From an uncultured Lysobacteraceae bacterium (lineage in GTDB: Bacteria > Pseudomonadota > Gammaproteobacteria > Xanthomonadales > Rhodanobacteraceae): a stretch of DNA of 13,886 nucleotides. Positions 1 through 7,088 of the stretch are shown in pieces. The notes below the pieces were generated by a model. The model ran no database searches. It was not told the origin of the DNA and saw only the letters and a list, made by a program, of their open reading frames with translations. Both the position numbers and the translations under genes were made by a program. Numbering within the stretch: the stretch's first letter is position 1; each line of letters starts with the position of its first letter. The stretch lies in assembly GCA_946480705.1 (NCBI GenBank), contig CAMLLF010000025.1:1-13886 (forward strand). Direction: 5' to 3'.

Positions 1-1056
1 GTCGACACGACAGCACAGGGCGGCTACCAGTACGGCTACACGATCCGCGGCGTCGCGGGCGACGTCGAAGGCGACGTGTCGAACTGCTTCGACGTGACCT
101 CGACCGCGGCCTGCACGCTGCAGCCGACGTTCGATCCGGGCAGCGTGGGTATTTCCAATACCGAAGGCGCGAACTGCCATGTCGCGCTGAGCTGGGACGC
201 CGGCACGAGCGCCTGCCCCGCTGCGCCGCTGGGCTACAAGATCGAGCGCGACACGACCCTCGCGTTCGCCGCACCGACGGTGCTCGCGGCTGCGCATCCG
301 AGCGCCAGCTACGACGACACGGCGCCGAATCCGAGCACGCCGTATTTCTATCGCGTGCAAGCCATCGACGCGGCCGGCAACACCGGCGGCACGAGCCCGA
401 TCTTCGGCATGACGGCGGTCGGCGCGAGCGGTATCGGCAGCACGGAATATGCGGACAACGCCGACAACCTGATCTACCTGACGACCGAAGCGCCGTGGCA
501 TCTGAGCTCGCTGACGACGTCGCCGGGCGGCGGCCGCAACTACTTCATGGGCGCGGAAACCGGCACGTATACGACCGATCTGTGCACGGCCGTCACGACG
601 CCGCGCATCGCCGTGCAGGCCGGTGCGAGCATGCTGAGCTTCAACGCGCGCTACGACATCGAGCATCGCTGGGACGGCGTGGTCATGCAGGTATCGACCG
701 ACAACGGCGCGACCTGGGCCGACTTGCCGCCCGACGGCGGCTACCCGAGCTCGTTCGGTGACACGCAGGGCAACGGCTGCAATTTCCCGGCCTCGCAGGG
801 CGCATTCAACGGCGTGACGACGGCATCGAGCAACGCCGATCCGAACAACGGCACGGCCACCGCCGTGTACAAGCCGTTCACGCGCAACCTGTCGTCCTTC
901 GTCGGCCAGACGGTCAAGATCCGCTGGATCTTCTCGTCCGACTCCGGCCTGGAGTTCCAGGGCTTCTTCCTGGATGACATCTCGGTCGGCGGCAAGCCGG
1001 CGGACACGCTGTTCGAGGACGAGTTCGATCCGACGGCGCCGGCCAACTGCAACTGA
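1..1056 (+). CDS. Secreted FN3 / MAM-like (immune inhibitor A-type) protein, 5'-truncated
   Basis: The frame is open from base 1, so only the last 351 residues are visible; the N-terminus and any catalytic domain lie outside the window. The first residues look like the end of one fibronectin-type beta domain. A fuller FN3 domain follows at about residues 55-140 (YKIERD, YFYRVQAIDAAGN). About 170-335 is a beta-sandwich of the kind found at the C-terminus of immune-inhibitor-A-like metalloproteases and MAM-like proteins, with STDNGATW, VKIRWIFSSDSG and GFFLDDISVGG. The protein ends in DTLFEDEFDPTAPANCN, which resembles the IFADGFE tail of the convergent neighbour. Several Cys residues fit an exported, disulfide-bonded protein. 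A secreted peptidase or surface protein is likely, but the enzyme class cannot be stated. It ends in a shared terminator. Confidence 0.85.
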   Translation, partial: VDTTAQGGYQYGYTIRGVAGDVEGDVSNCFDVTSTAACTLQPTFDPGSVGISNTEGANCHVALSWDAGTSACPAAPLGYKIERDTTLAFAAPTVLAAAHPSASYDDTAPNPSTPYFYRVQAIDAAGNTGGTSPIFGMTAVGASGIGSTEYADNADNLIYLTTEAPWHLSSLTTSPGGGRNYFMGAETGTYTTDLCTAVTTPRIAVQAGASMLSFNARYDIEHRWDGVVMQVSTDNGATWADLPPDGGYPSSFGDTQGNGCNFPASQGAFNGVTTASSNADPNNGTATAVYKPFTRNLSSFVGQTVKIRWIFSSDSGLEFQGFFLDDISVGGKPADTLFEDEFDPTAPANCN

Positions 1057-1080
1057 GCCCGGCGGGCTGATGGCGTGACG

Positions 1081-1111
1081 AAAAGCGCGGCCGCAAGGCC
1101 GCGCTTTTTTT
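1081..1111. terminator. Bidirectional intrinsic terminator between convergent genes
   Basis: A perfect 12-bp stem, AAAAGCGCGGCC / GGCCGCGCTTTT, closes a GCAA tetraloop (1093-1096). On the + strand it runs into a T-tract; on the - strand the stem also ends in TTTT. It lies 24 bp after the + strand stop codon and 25 bp beyond the stop of the minus-strand gene, so it can serve both transcripts. Confidence 0.9.
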
Positions 1112-1135
1112 ACTTTGGGATGTCTGCAGTCCGCA

Positions 1136-2389
1136 TCAAGGCACTGCTTCGAACCCGTCGGCGAAAATCGCGTCGGGCACTTTCGCGACGAACACGCCGC
1201 TGCCCCACTCCACCTGGTTGTCGCCGTCCGGATGCAGCGCGGCGACGAATACGAGGTCGCCGCGGTTGTTGAGCATCGGCATGCCCGAGAACACAGAATC
1301 CGTGTTGTGCTGCCCGATGCGCCCGGCGCCGAGGTCGGTCGCCACGGCGTCGCCCTTGCCGGCAGCACGCGCGAGCGTGGTGCCGTCGCCGATGTAGATC
1401 GCCTGCCCGTTCGCATCGCGCGCGCGGAACGCGACGAGGCCCGCGTCGTTGATCGCCGGCGGAAAGAACTCGAGTTCGCGGATCGTGCCGGCCGGGTCGA
1501 CGACGGCGATCTCGGTCAGCGTCGCGCCGTCGACGCGATACACGACGCGGCGGCTGTCGTCGGCGCGCGTCGCGATGAACGCGACGCGGCCGTTGTCGCT
1601 GAGCGCGAGCGAGTTGTCGAACTGGCGTATCGGCGACAGCGGGTCGGTGCCGCGATTCGCGGCGACGCGCGTCGACGAGCCGTCGCTCGCGAAACGGCGG
1701 ATCTCGGTGTTGCTCGTCAGATCGGGCGACGTCGCGACTTTCGCGACGATCTCGCGCGCGTCGTCGAAGGCCGGCGTGTAGAGATACGTGTAGCTGCTGC
1801 CGGGATCCACGCCGGTGTCGGCGGCATGGAACAGCGCCGCGTTGCCGGGCAGCACCGACGCGTAGGCGCGGCCGCTCGAATAATTCGCCTGGAATCCGAT
1901 CTGTCCGGCCGCATTGATGCCGGGCGTGCTGTAGCTGTTCGCGATCACCGGCGTCGTCGACACGCGTGTCGCGTTCTGCACGGCGTGGTCGTAGCGATAG
2001 ATGCCGTCGGCGCTCGGCGTCTCGATCAACGTGAACACGGCCAAGCCGCCGTTGTTGAGGCGCAGGGACGCGCTGATCAGCGAATCGAGCGGGCCGTAGA
2101 ACACGACACCGCCGCTGCCGTTGCCGTCGCCGAACCAGACGCCGGGGCTGCTGCTGCTGCCGTTGGGGACCACTTGTACCGGAAACGCGACGCGCCCCGC
2201 GTCGTCGATGTCGGCGCTGATGCTGTTGAACGACGAGCCCGGCGGCAGGTTGTAGCCGTTGTCGTTGACGAGCAGATTCGTGCGCGCCTGCAGTTGCGGC
2301 GGTGCGTACTGCGGCAGTTGCGCCTGGGCGCCGGCACCGGCTGCCATCGCAACGACGGAAAACGAAAAAATGCGGATCCTGCGAACCAT
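1136..2389 (-). CDS. Secreted NxxGxxxxAF tandem-repeat protein with IFADGFE tail
   Basis: A 417-residue exported protein. Residues 1-24 form a signal peptide (MVRR, hydrophobic core, AQAQ cleavage region). The mature part carries degenerate repeats of the form [N/D]xxGxxxxAF at about 61-69 (IDDAGRVAF), 111-119 (LNNGGLAVF), 158-166 (INAAGQIGF), 263-271 (LSDNGRVAF), 313-321 (INDAGLVAF) and 373-381 (LNNRGDLVF), with a broken copy near 208-215. These are the hallmark of the 'choice-of-anchor tandem repeat NxxGxxxxAF' family, probably a beta-propeller-like fold; the biochemical role is unknown. The C-terminus is DAIFADGFEAVP. The start at 2389 is preferred because a GAGGT ribosome binding site lies 7 bases upstream and the signal peptide begins there; the frame stays open upstream only by chance. 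tetR lies upstream on the same strand, 119 bp away, so partial read-through is possible. A TAAAGT-like -10 element occurs in that gap without a convincing -35. Confidence 0.88.
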   Translation of the reverse strand: MVRRIRIFSFSVVAMAAGAGAQAQLPQYAPPQLQARTNLLVNDNGYNLPPGSSFNSISADIDDAGRVAFPVQVVPNGSSSSPGVWFGDGNGSGGVVFYGPLDSLISASLRLNNGGLAVFTLIETPSADGIYRYDHAVQNATRVSTTPVIANSYSTPGINAAGQIGFQANYSSGRAYASVLPGNAALFHAADTGVDPGSSYTYLYTPAFDDAREIVAKVATSPDLTSNTEIRRFASDGSSTRVAANRGTDPLSPIRQFDNSLALSDNGRVAFIATRADDSRRVVYRVDGATLTEIAVVDPAGTIRELEFFPPAINDAGLVAFRARDANGQAIYIGDGTTLARAAGKGDAVATDLGAGRIGQHNTDSVFSGMPMLNNRGDLVFVAALHPDGDNQVEWGSGVFVAKVPDAIFADGFEAVP

Positions 2390-2508
2390 GCAAGCGACCT
2401 CATGCAGTGCGCCCCCGACCCTCGACTTTAGCGGACCTGCGGTAACGCGTCGTGATGACGGCGCCTGCCGGCCGTCGTGGCTGAAACCGCGACCCGCTCC
2501 GATCATGA

Positions 2509-3123
2509 CTAGCGACGCGAACGCCGCGCTGCCGTCGCGCCGGCACCGTCGTCGTCGATCACGCGCTGCAGCAGCCAGCGCATCGCCTTGCGCACGCTCT
2601 TCGGATCCTGCCCGGCAGCGAGGTCGAGCGCGGCACGGTCGAACGCCGCGGACAGCAGCGAGGCGAGCGGGGCTACGGGCACGTTGCGCGCGAGTCCGGC
2701 CGCGGCCAGCCCTTCCGACAGCGCGGCGGCGGCATGCGCGTCGTCGATCGCCCGCATGTCGTCGAGCCCGAGCACGGCCGGTCCGTCGATCAGCAACAGC
2801 CGCGTGCGGCCGTTCTCGCTCATCGCATCGAGATATGCGTCGCCGCCGGCGAGCAGCGCCTGCCGCGGCGACAGCTTCCCGGGCGTCGCCTCGGCGATGC
2901 GGTCGCGCACGAGCCGCGCCTCGGACGCGACGACCGCGCGGAACAGATCGCGCTTGTCGACGAAGTGGTGATACAGCGCGCCGCGCGTGATGCCGGCGGC
3001 GGCACAGAGATCGGGCGTGGAGGTTTCCGCATAGCCGCGCTGCACGAACAGCCCCCGCGCGGATTCCAGCAGGGCCGCGCGCGTCGCGTCGGTGCGTTCG
3101 CGATTGGATCGCCTCGTTTGCAT
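2509..3123 (-). CDS. TetR/AcrR-family transcriptional repressor
   Basis: A 204-residue regulator of typical TetR length. The N-terminal DNA-binding domain covers residues 12-58, with the helix-turn-helix at about 34-53 ([19 protein letters not shown]), followed by KRDLFRAV. This is the standard TetR_N pattern. The C-terminal helical region (about 80-190) is expected to bind a ligand and dimerise, and is too variable to name the ligand. The start at 3123 fits the length. An AGG-type ribosome binding site 8 bases upstream lies inside the proximal operator palindrome, so repressor binding there should also block its own transcript. The gene is divergent from the VOC-fold gene, with twin palindromes between them, which makes that gene its likely main target. 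The Arg-rich tail (ARRSRR) is unremarkable. Confidence 0.93.
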   Translation of the reverse strand: MQTRRSNRERTDATRAALLESARGLFVQRGYAETSTPDLCAAAGITRGALYHHFVDKRDLFRAVVASEARLVRDRIAEATPGKLSPRQALLAGGDAYLDAMSENGRTRLLLIDGPAVLGLDDMRAIDDAHAAAALSEGLAAAGLARNVPVAPLASLLSAAFDRAALDLAAGQDPKSVRKAMRWLLQRVIDDDGAGATAARRSRR

Positions 3124-3140
3124 ACATGCAGCCTGTATGT
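3124..3140. promoter_or_regulatory. TetR operator O1 (imperfect palindrome)
   Basis: ACATGCA-GCC-TGTATGT is a 17-bp palindrome with one mismatch to the perfect ACATACA-NNN-TGTATGT form. It directly abuts the tetR start codon and contains its ribosome binding site. It matches the second palindrome 30 bp away, centre to centre. Confidence 0.75.
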
Positions 3141-3144
3141 TAGT

Positions 3145-3173
3145 TTGACATTCACATACAGCATGTATGTAAG
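3145..3173 (+). promoter_or_regulatory. Putative sigma70-type promoter for the VOC-fold gene
   Basis: A consensus -35 hexamer TTGACA (3145-3150) is followed after 17 bp by TGTAAG (3168-3173), a 4/6 match to the -10 box. Operator O2 covers the spacer and the start of the -10, which would give direct repression. The -10 is weak, so its position is less certain than the -35. Confidence 0.55.
3154..3170. promoter_or_regulatory. TetR operator O2 (perfect palindrome)
   Basis: ACATACA-GCA-TGTATGT is a perfect inverted repeat apart from its 3-bp centre. It lies between the -35 and -10 of the VOC-fold gene. Together with O1 it makes a two-site operator spaced about three helical turns apart. Assigning it to the adjacent TetR protein is inference from position and symmetry. 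Confidence 0.8.
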
Positions 3174-3222
3174 TAATCGCACCCGCAAGACCCGCCCCCA
3201 CCAGACTCGAGGAACCGCGCTC

Positions 3223-3648
3223 ATGAAAATCGCCAGCTTCTACCCCGTGCTCATGGTGGACGACGTCGCCGCGACGGCCGCGTTCTACCGCAGCCATTTC
3301 GGCTTCGTTCCGCTGTTTGACAGCGGCTGGTACGTGCATCTGCAGCAGGCCGGCGACGCGCAGGTCAATCTCGCGCTGCTCGACGGCAACCACGCGACGA
3401 TTCCGGCCGGGTCGCGCGGCCGTGCTGCAGGGCTGCTGCTGAACTTCGAAGTCGACGATGTCGACGCGGTACACGCGCGACTGCAGGGCGCCGGCCTGCC
3501 TATCCTGCATTCGCTGCGCGACGAGGCCTTCGGCCAGCGCCACTTCATCACGGCCGATCCGAACGGCGTGCTCATCGACGTGATCACGCCGATCCCGCCG
3601 AGCGCCGAATTCGCCGCCCGGTACGAGGCATCCGCGCTGCCGCGCTGA
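3223..3648 (+). CDS. VOC / glyoxalase-bleomycin resistance fold protein
   Basis: A 141-residue single-module vicinal oxygen chelate protein. Two beta-alpha-beta-beta-beta units are visible: residues 4-55 ([22 protein letters not shown] to VNLALL) and 70-125 ([20 protein letters not shown] to [16 protein letters not shown]). The first strand lacks the His that begins the metal site in true glyoxalase I, so it may be a binding or resistance protein, or an uncharacterised VOC enzyme. The start at 3223 has GAGGA 9 bases upstream. It is divergent from tetR and controlled by its operators, which suggests induction by a small toxic or metabolite ligand. The DDAH operon starts 73 bp downstream with no clear terminator between, so read-through is possible. 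The substrate cannot be inferred. Confidence 0.88.
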   Translation: MKIASFYPVLMVDDVAATAAFYRSHFGFVPLFDSGWYVHLQQAGDAQVNLALLDGNHATIPAGSRGRAAGLLLNFEVDDVDAVHARLQGAGLPILHSLRDEAFGQRHFITADPNGVLIDVITPIPPSAEFAARYEASALPR

Positions 3649-3721
3649 GCCCTGCCGGCCGGACTTCACTTGCCGGCGGGAAGCGGCTACCGTGCTGAGC
3701 CCGCCCGCGCGAGCATTCGCC

Positions 3722-4492
3722 GTGTTCCGATTCGCCATCGTCCGACCGCCCAGCCCGAACTTCGCCGCAGGCCTGACGCGGGAAAATCTCGGGCCGCCGG
3801 ATTTTCCGCTCGCACTCGCTCAGCACGCGCAGTACTGCACTGCGCTCGAACGCTGCGGCCTTGCGCTGATCCGGCTCGACCCCGACGCACGCCATCCCGA
3901 CGCCACGTTCGTCGAAGACACGGCGGTCCTGCTGCCGCGCTGCAACGTGATCACGCGTCCCGGCGCGGACAGCCGCCGCGGCGAAATCGACGCGATCAGC
4001 GAAAGCCTGGCGCAGCAGGGCCTCGCGCTGCAGCCGATCGTCGACCCGGGCACGGTCGACGGCGGCGACATCTGCGAAGCCGGCGAACACGTCTTCATCG
4101 GCATCTCGGCGCGCACGAACGCGGCCGGCGCGCAGCAGCTCGCGCAGCATCTGCAAGCCGCCGGCTACGGCACGAGCTTCGTCGACATCCGCGGCGTCGA
4201 CGGCATCCTGCATCTGAAGAGCGGCATGAGCTGGCTCGGCGACGGCCGCCTGCTGCTGATCGACGCGCTGGCGCAGGACCCGGCCTTCGCGTCCTACGAG
4301 CGCGTCCGCGTCGAGTCCGACGAGGCCTACGCGGCCAATGCCGTGCGCGTGAACGATCACGTGCTGCTGGCCGCGGGCTACCGGCGCACCGCGGCGCGGC
4401 TGCGCGAACTCGGCTACGCGCTGATCGAGCTCGACATGAGCGAGTACCGCAAGATGGACGGCGGCCTGAGCTGCCTGTCGCTGCGCTACTGA
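3722..4492 (+). CDS. ddaH: Dimethylarginine dimethylaminohydrolase (DDAH)
   Basis: This cytoplasmic enzyme is expected to hydrolyse N-omega-methylated arginines to citrulline and (di)methylamine. It belongs to the guanidino-modifying (pentein) superfamily. The nucleophile is C251 in DGGLSCLSLRY and the catalytic His is H164 in GILHLKS. D113 in TVDGGDI sits where the Pseudomonas aeruginosa enzyme has Glu and mammalian DDAH has Asp. From recall of the P. aeruginosa structure, the substrate contacts L18, D60, E65, D66 and R85 fall at the same numbers when translation starts at the GTG at 3722 (256 residues against about 254). That is why this start is chosen. An alternative GTG at 3692 has a better ribosome binding site (GGGAAG) and would add ten residues. 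The gene is first of a three-gene operon with a GNAT acetyltransferase 8 bp downstream. Functions are well supported, but the in vivo source of methylarginine is not shown. Confidence 0.93.
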   Translation: MFRFAIVRPPSPNFAAGLTRENLGPPDFPLALAQHAQYCTALERCGLALIRLDPDARHPDATFVEDTAVLLPRCNVITRPGADSRRGEIDAISESLAQQGLALQPIVDPGTVDGGDICEAGEHVFIGISARTNAAGAQQLAQHLQAAGYGTSFVDIRGVDGILHLKSGMSWLGDGRLLLIDALAQDPAFASYERVRVESDEAYAANAVRVNDHVLLAAGYRRTAARLRELGYALIELDMSEYRKMDGGLSCLSLRY

Positions 4493-4500
4493 GTACCGCC

Positions 4501-5019
4501 ATGACCCTCGTCGCCGCAACCGAACGCCTTCGCCTGTGCCGCTTCGACGAAACCGATGCGGCCTTCGTGCTGCAGCTCGTCAACGAGCCGTCGTGGCTGC
4601 AGTACATCGGCGACAAGAACGTGCGCACGCTCGACGACGCGCGCGCCTATCTCGTCAACGGCCCGCTCGCGATGTACGAACGCTGCGGGCACGGCCTCTA
4701 CCGCGTCGATCTCAAGGACAGCGGCGAGGCGATCGGCATGTGCGGCCTGATCCGTCGCGACACGCTGCCCGACGTCGACATCGGCTATGCGTTCCTGCCT
4801 GCGCACTGGGGCCGCGGCTACGCCGAAGAGGCGACGCGCGCGACACTCGCGCATGCGCGCGAGATCGGCCTGCGCCGCCTGCTGGCGATCGTGACGCCGG
4901 GCAACGAACGCTCGATCCGTCTGCTCGACAAGCTCGGCCTGCGCTACGAATGCGACATCGAAATGCGGCCCGGCGACGTCACGGCCGTGTTCGCGGCGGA
5001 TCTGGCCGCACCGCCGTGA
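4501..5019 (+). CDS. GNAT-family N-acetyltransferase (RimJ/RimL-like)
   Basis: A 172-residue acetyl-CoA-dependent acyltransferase. It opens with TERLRLCRFDETDA, typical of the Acetyltransf_3 (RimJ/RimL) group. The acetyl-CoA pyrophosphate loop is at 102-109 (HWGRGYAE), after the strand DIGYAFLP. Motif B follows at 133-147 (PGNERSIRLLDKLGL). The acceptor could be a protein N-terminus, an antibiotic or a small amine; the sequence does not decide. It begins 8 bp after ddaH with only a weak GAG near the start. Its stop overlaps the GTG of the next gene (GTGA), so translation of the three genes is probably coupled. Confidence 0.92.
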   Translation: MTLVAATERLRLCRFDETDAAFVLQLVNEPSWLQYIGDKNVRTLDDARAYLVNGPLAMYERCGHGLYRVDLKDSGEAIGMCGLIRRDTLPDVDIGYAFLPAHWGRGYAEEATRATLAHAREIGLRRLLAIVTPGNERSIRLLDKLGLRYECDIEMRPGDVTAVFAADLAAPP

Positions 5020-5393
5020 TCGCCGCGCGCACGCTACTCGTTGCCGCCGCCATCGGCGGCGCGCTCGCCGTCGGCCTCGGCGCCTTCGGCGCGCACGCCC
5101 TGCGCGACTCGCTCGATGCATCCGCGCTCGCGCTCTGGCGCACGGCCGTCGACTACCTGTTCTGGCACGTGCTCGCCGCGCTGTTCGCCGCGCGTCTCGC
5201 GCAGGCGACCGGCACGCGCGGTGCCGCGATCGCGGCATTGCTGTTTCTCGCCGGCGCGGCCGTGTTTTCATCGACGCTGTTCGCGCTCGCCCTCGGCGCC
5301 CCACGCCTCCTCGGCGCCGTCACGCCGCTCGGCGGCGCCGCGATGATCGCCGGATGGCTGACGCTGGCCTGGAGCCTTGCGAAGAAACCGTAG
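5016..5393 (+). CDS. DUF423 family small inner-membrane protein
   Basis: A 125-residue, very hydrophobic protein with about four membrane helices: residues 5-25, 45-63, 69-91 and 98-120. DUF423 signatures are present: GLGAFGAHALRD at 20-31, the Y..WH segment near 47-51, FSSTLFALAL at 84-93 and TPLGGAAMIAGW at 103-114. Family function is unknown. The start is the GTG at 5016, which overlaps the previous stop codon. The stop codon TAG (5391-5393) is part of the GTAG tetranucleotide of a REP element that begins at the end of the gene. The original stop may therefore have been replaced when the repeat arrived. Confidence 0.9.
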   Translation: MIAARTLLVAAAIGGALAVGLGAFGAHALRDSLDASALALWRTAVDYLFWHVLAALFAARLAQATGTRGAAIAALLFLAGAAVFSSTLFALALGAPRLLGAVTPLGGAAMIAGWLTLAWSLAKKP

Positions 5394-5580
5394 GTTGGCG
5401 GTGAGCCCAACGGGCGCCCCCCAACATCGAGGTGTTCGCTTCCGGCGATCGTCTGGCGAAGGAATTGGCCAGCGGTGCCTTTCGAAAACGGCGCGGCGGG
5501 TCCATTCCTCCGGCACGGTTCTTCGATGCGGAGGCGCCGCGATGTTGGGGTTCGCCCATCGGGCGCACCGCTAACCTACG
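5389..5580. repeat. REPIN-like doublet: two inverted GTAG-REP hairpins with 110-bp spacer
   Basis: Arm 1 (5389-5429) and the reverse complement of arm 2 (5540-5580) match at 35 of 41 positions. Each arm starts with GTAG and is itself an imperfect hairpin, GTTGG..GCCC / GGGC..CCAAC, ending in CAACATCG. A GTAG tetranucleotide next to a palindrome, in inverted pairs, is the layout of REP elements mobilised by RAYT (REP-associated tyrosine) transposases. No RAYT gene is in the window. The 110-bp spacer (5430-5539) contains a short CTGGC/GCCAG stem but nothing I can recognise as coding; open frames through it look incidental. The element may also attenuate transcription or stabilise the 3' end of the operon mRNA. 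Confidence 0.82.
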
Positions 5581-5594
5581 AGACTCCGGAACGC

Positions 5595-5630
5595 AAAAAA
5601 TCCGCACGCCGGTTGCAGCCGACGTGCGGA
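5595..5630 (-). terminator. Intrinsic terminator of the BsuPI-like gene
   Basis: Read on the minus strand, a 12-bp stem with one mismatch (5601-5612 with 5619-5630) and a 6-nt loop is followed by six T residues (5595-5600). It lies 103 bp beyond the stop of the minus-strand gene at 5734. Nothing recognisable lies between that stop and the terminator. Confidence 0.88.
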
Positions 5631-5733
5631 CCTCAGGGGGAGAAACAACGTACTGCGAATAGCTGCGCCGTCCGTGGCGCCCCGCTCAACTCCCATGCGG
5701 TGTGCGGCGCGACCGGAGCCGCGCCGCCGGTGA

Positions 5734-6720
5734 TCAGAAGTGCGTGATGCGCCGGTCGACGAAGATCGGTCCCTGCGCCGAGTACGGCGGCACCGGCAGG
5801 AACGCGGTGGCCTGCTGTTCGATCTGGCAGCGCAGCTCGATCGCGATGGTGTAGCTGCCCACGTCGAGCGGTGCATTCGTCGCGAGGCTGATCAGATCGA
5901 TCTCGCCTCCGACTTCCTTGCTCGCGCCCGGCGCGATCGAGAACGTCGTGACGATCTGCGCGAAGCGGCGCGGCGCCGACCAGGTGTTGACGACTTCGCC
6001 CGCGGCGTCGCGCAGCGTGATCTCGAACTGCTGCGTACTCGGGCAGGTGAACGTCTGCGCCTGCGTGCCGGTGTTCTCGATCTTGAGGCTGGCGCTGACG
6101 CGCGGCGTGACGTTGTTGAGGACGCGCGGGCCCGGCAGCAGCGCGCTGACGCGGACGCCTTCGGCGACCGGCGCCTGGCCGATCGTCGTCGCGCCGATGC
6201 GCGCGTTCTGCAGGGCGTAGTCCTTCGTGCCGGCAATGTTGCTCTCGCTCCACTTCACGAGACCGACGTTCGGCGCGAACCACGCGCTGATCAGGCCCGC
6301 ATCGGCGCAGGTGCGGCCGAAGTCCAGGCGCGTGACGCGCTGGAACGTGCCGGCCGGCACGCTCAGGCTCAGGTTCTTCGCGCCGATCGTCGCGCTGTTG
6401 TTGCAGCCGCCGAGCGCGAGGCTGAAGCGCGAGCCGACGTTGCGCGCGAAATCGGCGAGCACGACGGTCGCGCCAGTGTCTTCGTTGTAGGCATAGACGC
6501 GCGAGTCGGTCGGCTCGGAGCTGAGCCAGCTCGTGCCCATCAGCGGAAACGCGGTGACGTGGCGCCAGCTGCCGGCACTGTCGTCGACGGCGATGTCGCG
6601 CGTCGCGCCGGCATTGCCGACGTAGTTCGCGACATCGCCGACATTGAGCGGCAGGAATTCGCTGGCGGCGGCATTGCCGGCGAAAAGAACGGCGGCGGCG
6701 ATGAAAATCTGCTTCCTCAT
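5734..6720 (-). CDS. Secreted protein with C-terminal BsuPI-like proteinase-inhibitor domain
   Basis: A 328-residue exported protein. Residues 1-20 are a signal peptide (MRKQIFIAAAVLFAGNAAAS). Residues 21-180 form a beta-rich region opening with FLPLNVGDVANYV, of the type found in proteins with 'FPL..G..W' starts; it includes VPAGTFQRV and WFAPNVGLVKW, and two Cys (C106, C138) that could pair. Residues 206-297 match the pattern of the BsuPI intracellular-proteinase-inhibitor family: SLKIENTG, QQFEITLRDAAGEVV, FSIAPGASKEV, GSYTIAIEL. In Gram-negative secreted proteins this Ig-like domain is often just an accessory, so inhibition is not proven. The start is set by GGAGGA immediately upstream and by the signal peptide. 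The tail does not carry the FxDGFE motif of the other two exported proteins. A monocistronic unit with its own terminator is likely. Confidence 0.85.
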   Translation of the reverse strand: MRKQIFIAAAVLFAGNAAASEFLPLNVGDVANYVGNAGATRDIAVDDSAGSWRHVTAFPLMGTSWLSSEPTDSRVYAYNEDTGATVVLADFARNVGSRFSLALGGCNNSATIGAKNLSLSVPAGTFQRVTRLDFGRTCADAGLISAWFAPNVGLVKWSESNIAGTKDYALQNARIGATTIGQAPVAEGVRVSALLPGPRVLNNVTPRVSASLKIENTGTQAQTFTCPSTQQFEITLRDAAGEVVNTWSAPRRFAQIVTTFSIAPGASKEVGGEIDLISLATNAPLDVGSYTIAIELRCQIEQQATAFLPVPPYSAQGPIFVDRRITHF

Positions 6721-7088
6721 GGTTCCTCCGTAGAACCGTTGCCGGCCAGCGATCCGGGCGGGACGCGAGGCGAATCGCGTCCGGCCAGCCGGCCGGTGCT
6801 CCTTCATGGAGCGATCGAATGCGGCATCGGAACCGCCGCGCACGAGCGCCCGCGACCGGGAAAATCCGGCCGTATTCGCGGCGTTTTGCGGGATTCGAAC
6901 GATGCGTCCGGGCGACTGCGTCGGACGGCGGGCATCTTAGCCACGCGTGATGCAACGCACAATACGGCAGCGTTGCAGTTTTGTGCACAAATAAAAGCCG
7001 CGAGACCCGGCTCGCGGCTTGCTTCAACGATACCTGCCGATTTGTACGGACAGCGCGAACGCTGTTTGAATTTTGCGACGGATGCGCA
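6721..7088 (-). promoter_or_regulatory. Intergenic region: candidate promoter and long leader of the BsuPI-like gene
   Basis: This 368-bp gap separates two minus-strand genes. On the minus strand, TTGTGC (6957-6962), a 17-bp spacer and TAAGAT (6934-6939) make a weak sigma70-like promoter just beyond the upstream operon's terminator. It would give a leader of about 200 nt. The leader contains a perfect 8-bp hairpin, GGACGCGA/TCGCGTCC (6761-6782), flanked by GGCCGG-rich palindromes. It lacks a T-tract and is not a terminator. No coding feature or known riboswitch was recognised here. Confidence 0.35.
6987..7020 (-). terminator. Intrinsic terminator of the GldAFG-DUF4340 operon
   Basis: On the minus strand a perfect 10-bp stem AAGCCGCGAG/CTCGCGGCTT (6995-7004 with 7011-7020) with a 6-nt loop is followed by TTATTTG. 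It lies about 70 bp past the DUF4340 stop codon and ends the four-gene operon. Confidence 0.88.

Noticed and set aside
1115..2431. 438-codon + strand frame and a 427-codon minus-strand frame over the NxxGxxxxAF gene
   Set aside because: Both have low-complexity Arg/Ala/Val composition; the true frame has a signal peptide, repeats and the IFADGFE tail.
2390..3127. N-terminal extension fusing the repeat protein to a frame across tetR
   Set aside because: The extension is an out-of-frame Arg-rich shadow of tetR; a signal peptide and ribosome binding site mark the start at 2389.
3649..3691. TGCCGGC repeats after the VOC-fold gene as a terminator
   Set aside because: The copies are mainly direct repeats, the possible stem is imperfect, and no T-tract follows.
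5432..5747. Small open frames (76 and 90 codons) across the REP doublet
   Set aside because: They read through the palindromic arms and the terminator, and have no ribosome binding site or recognisable product.
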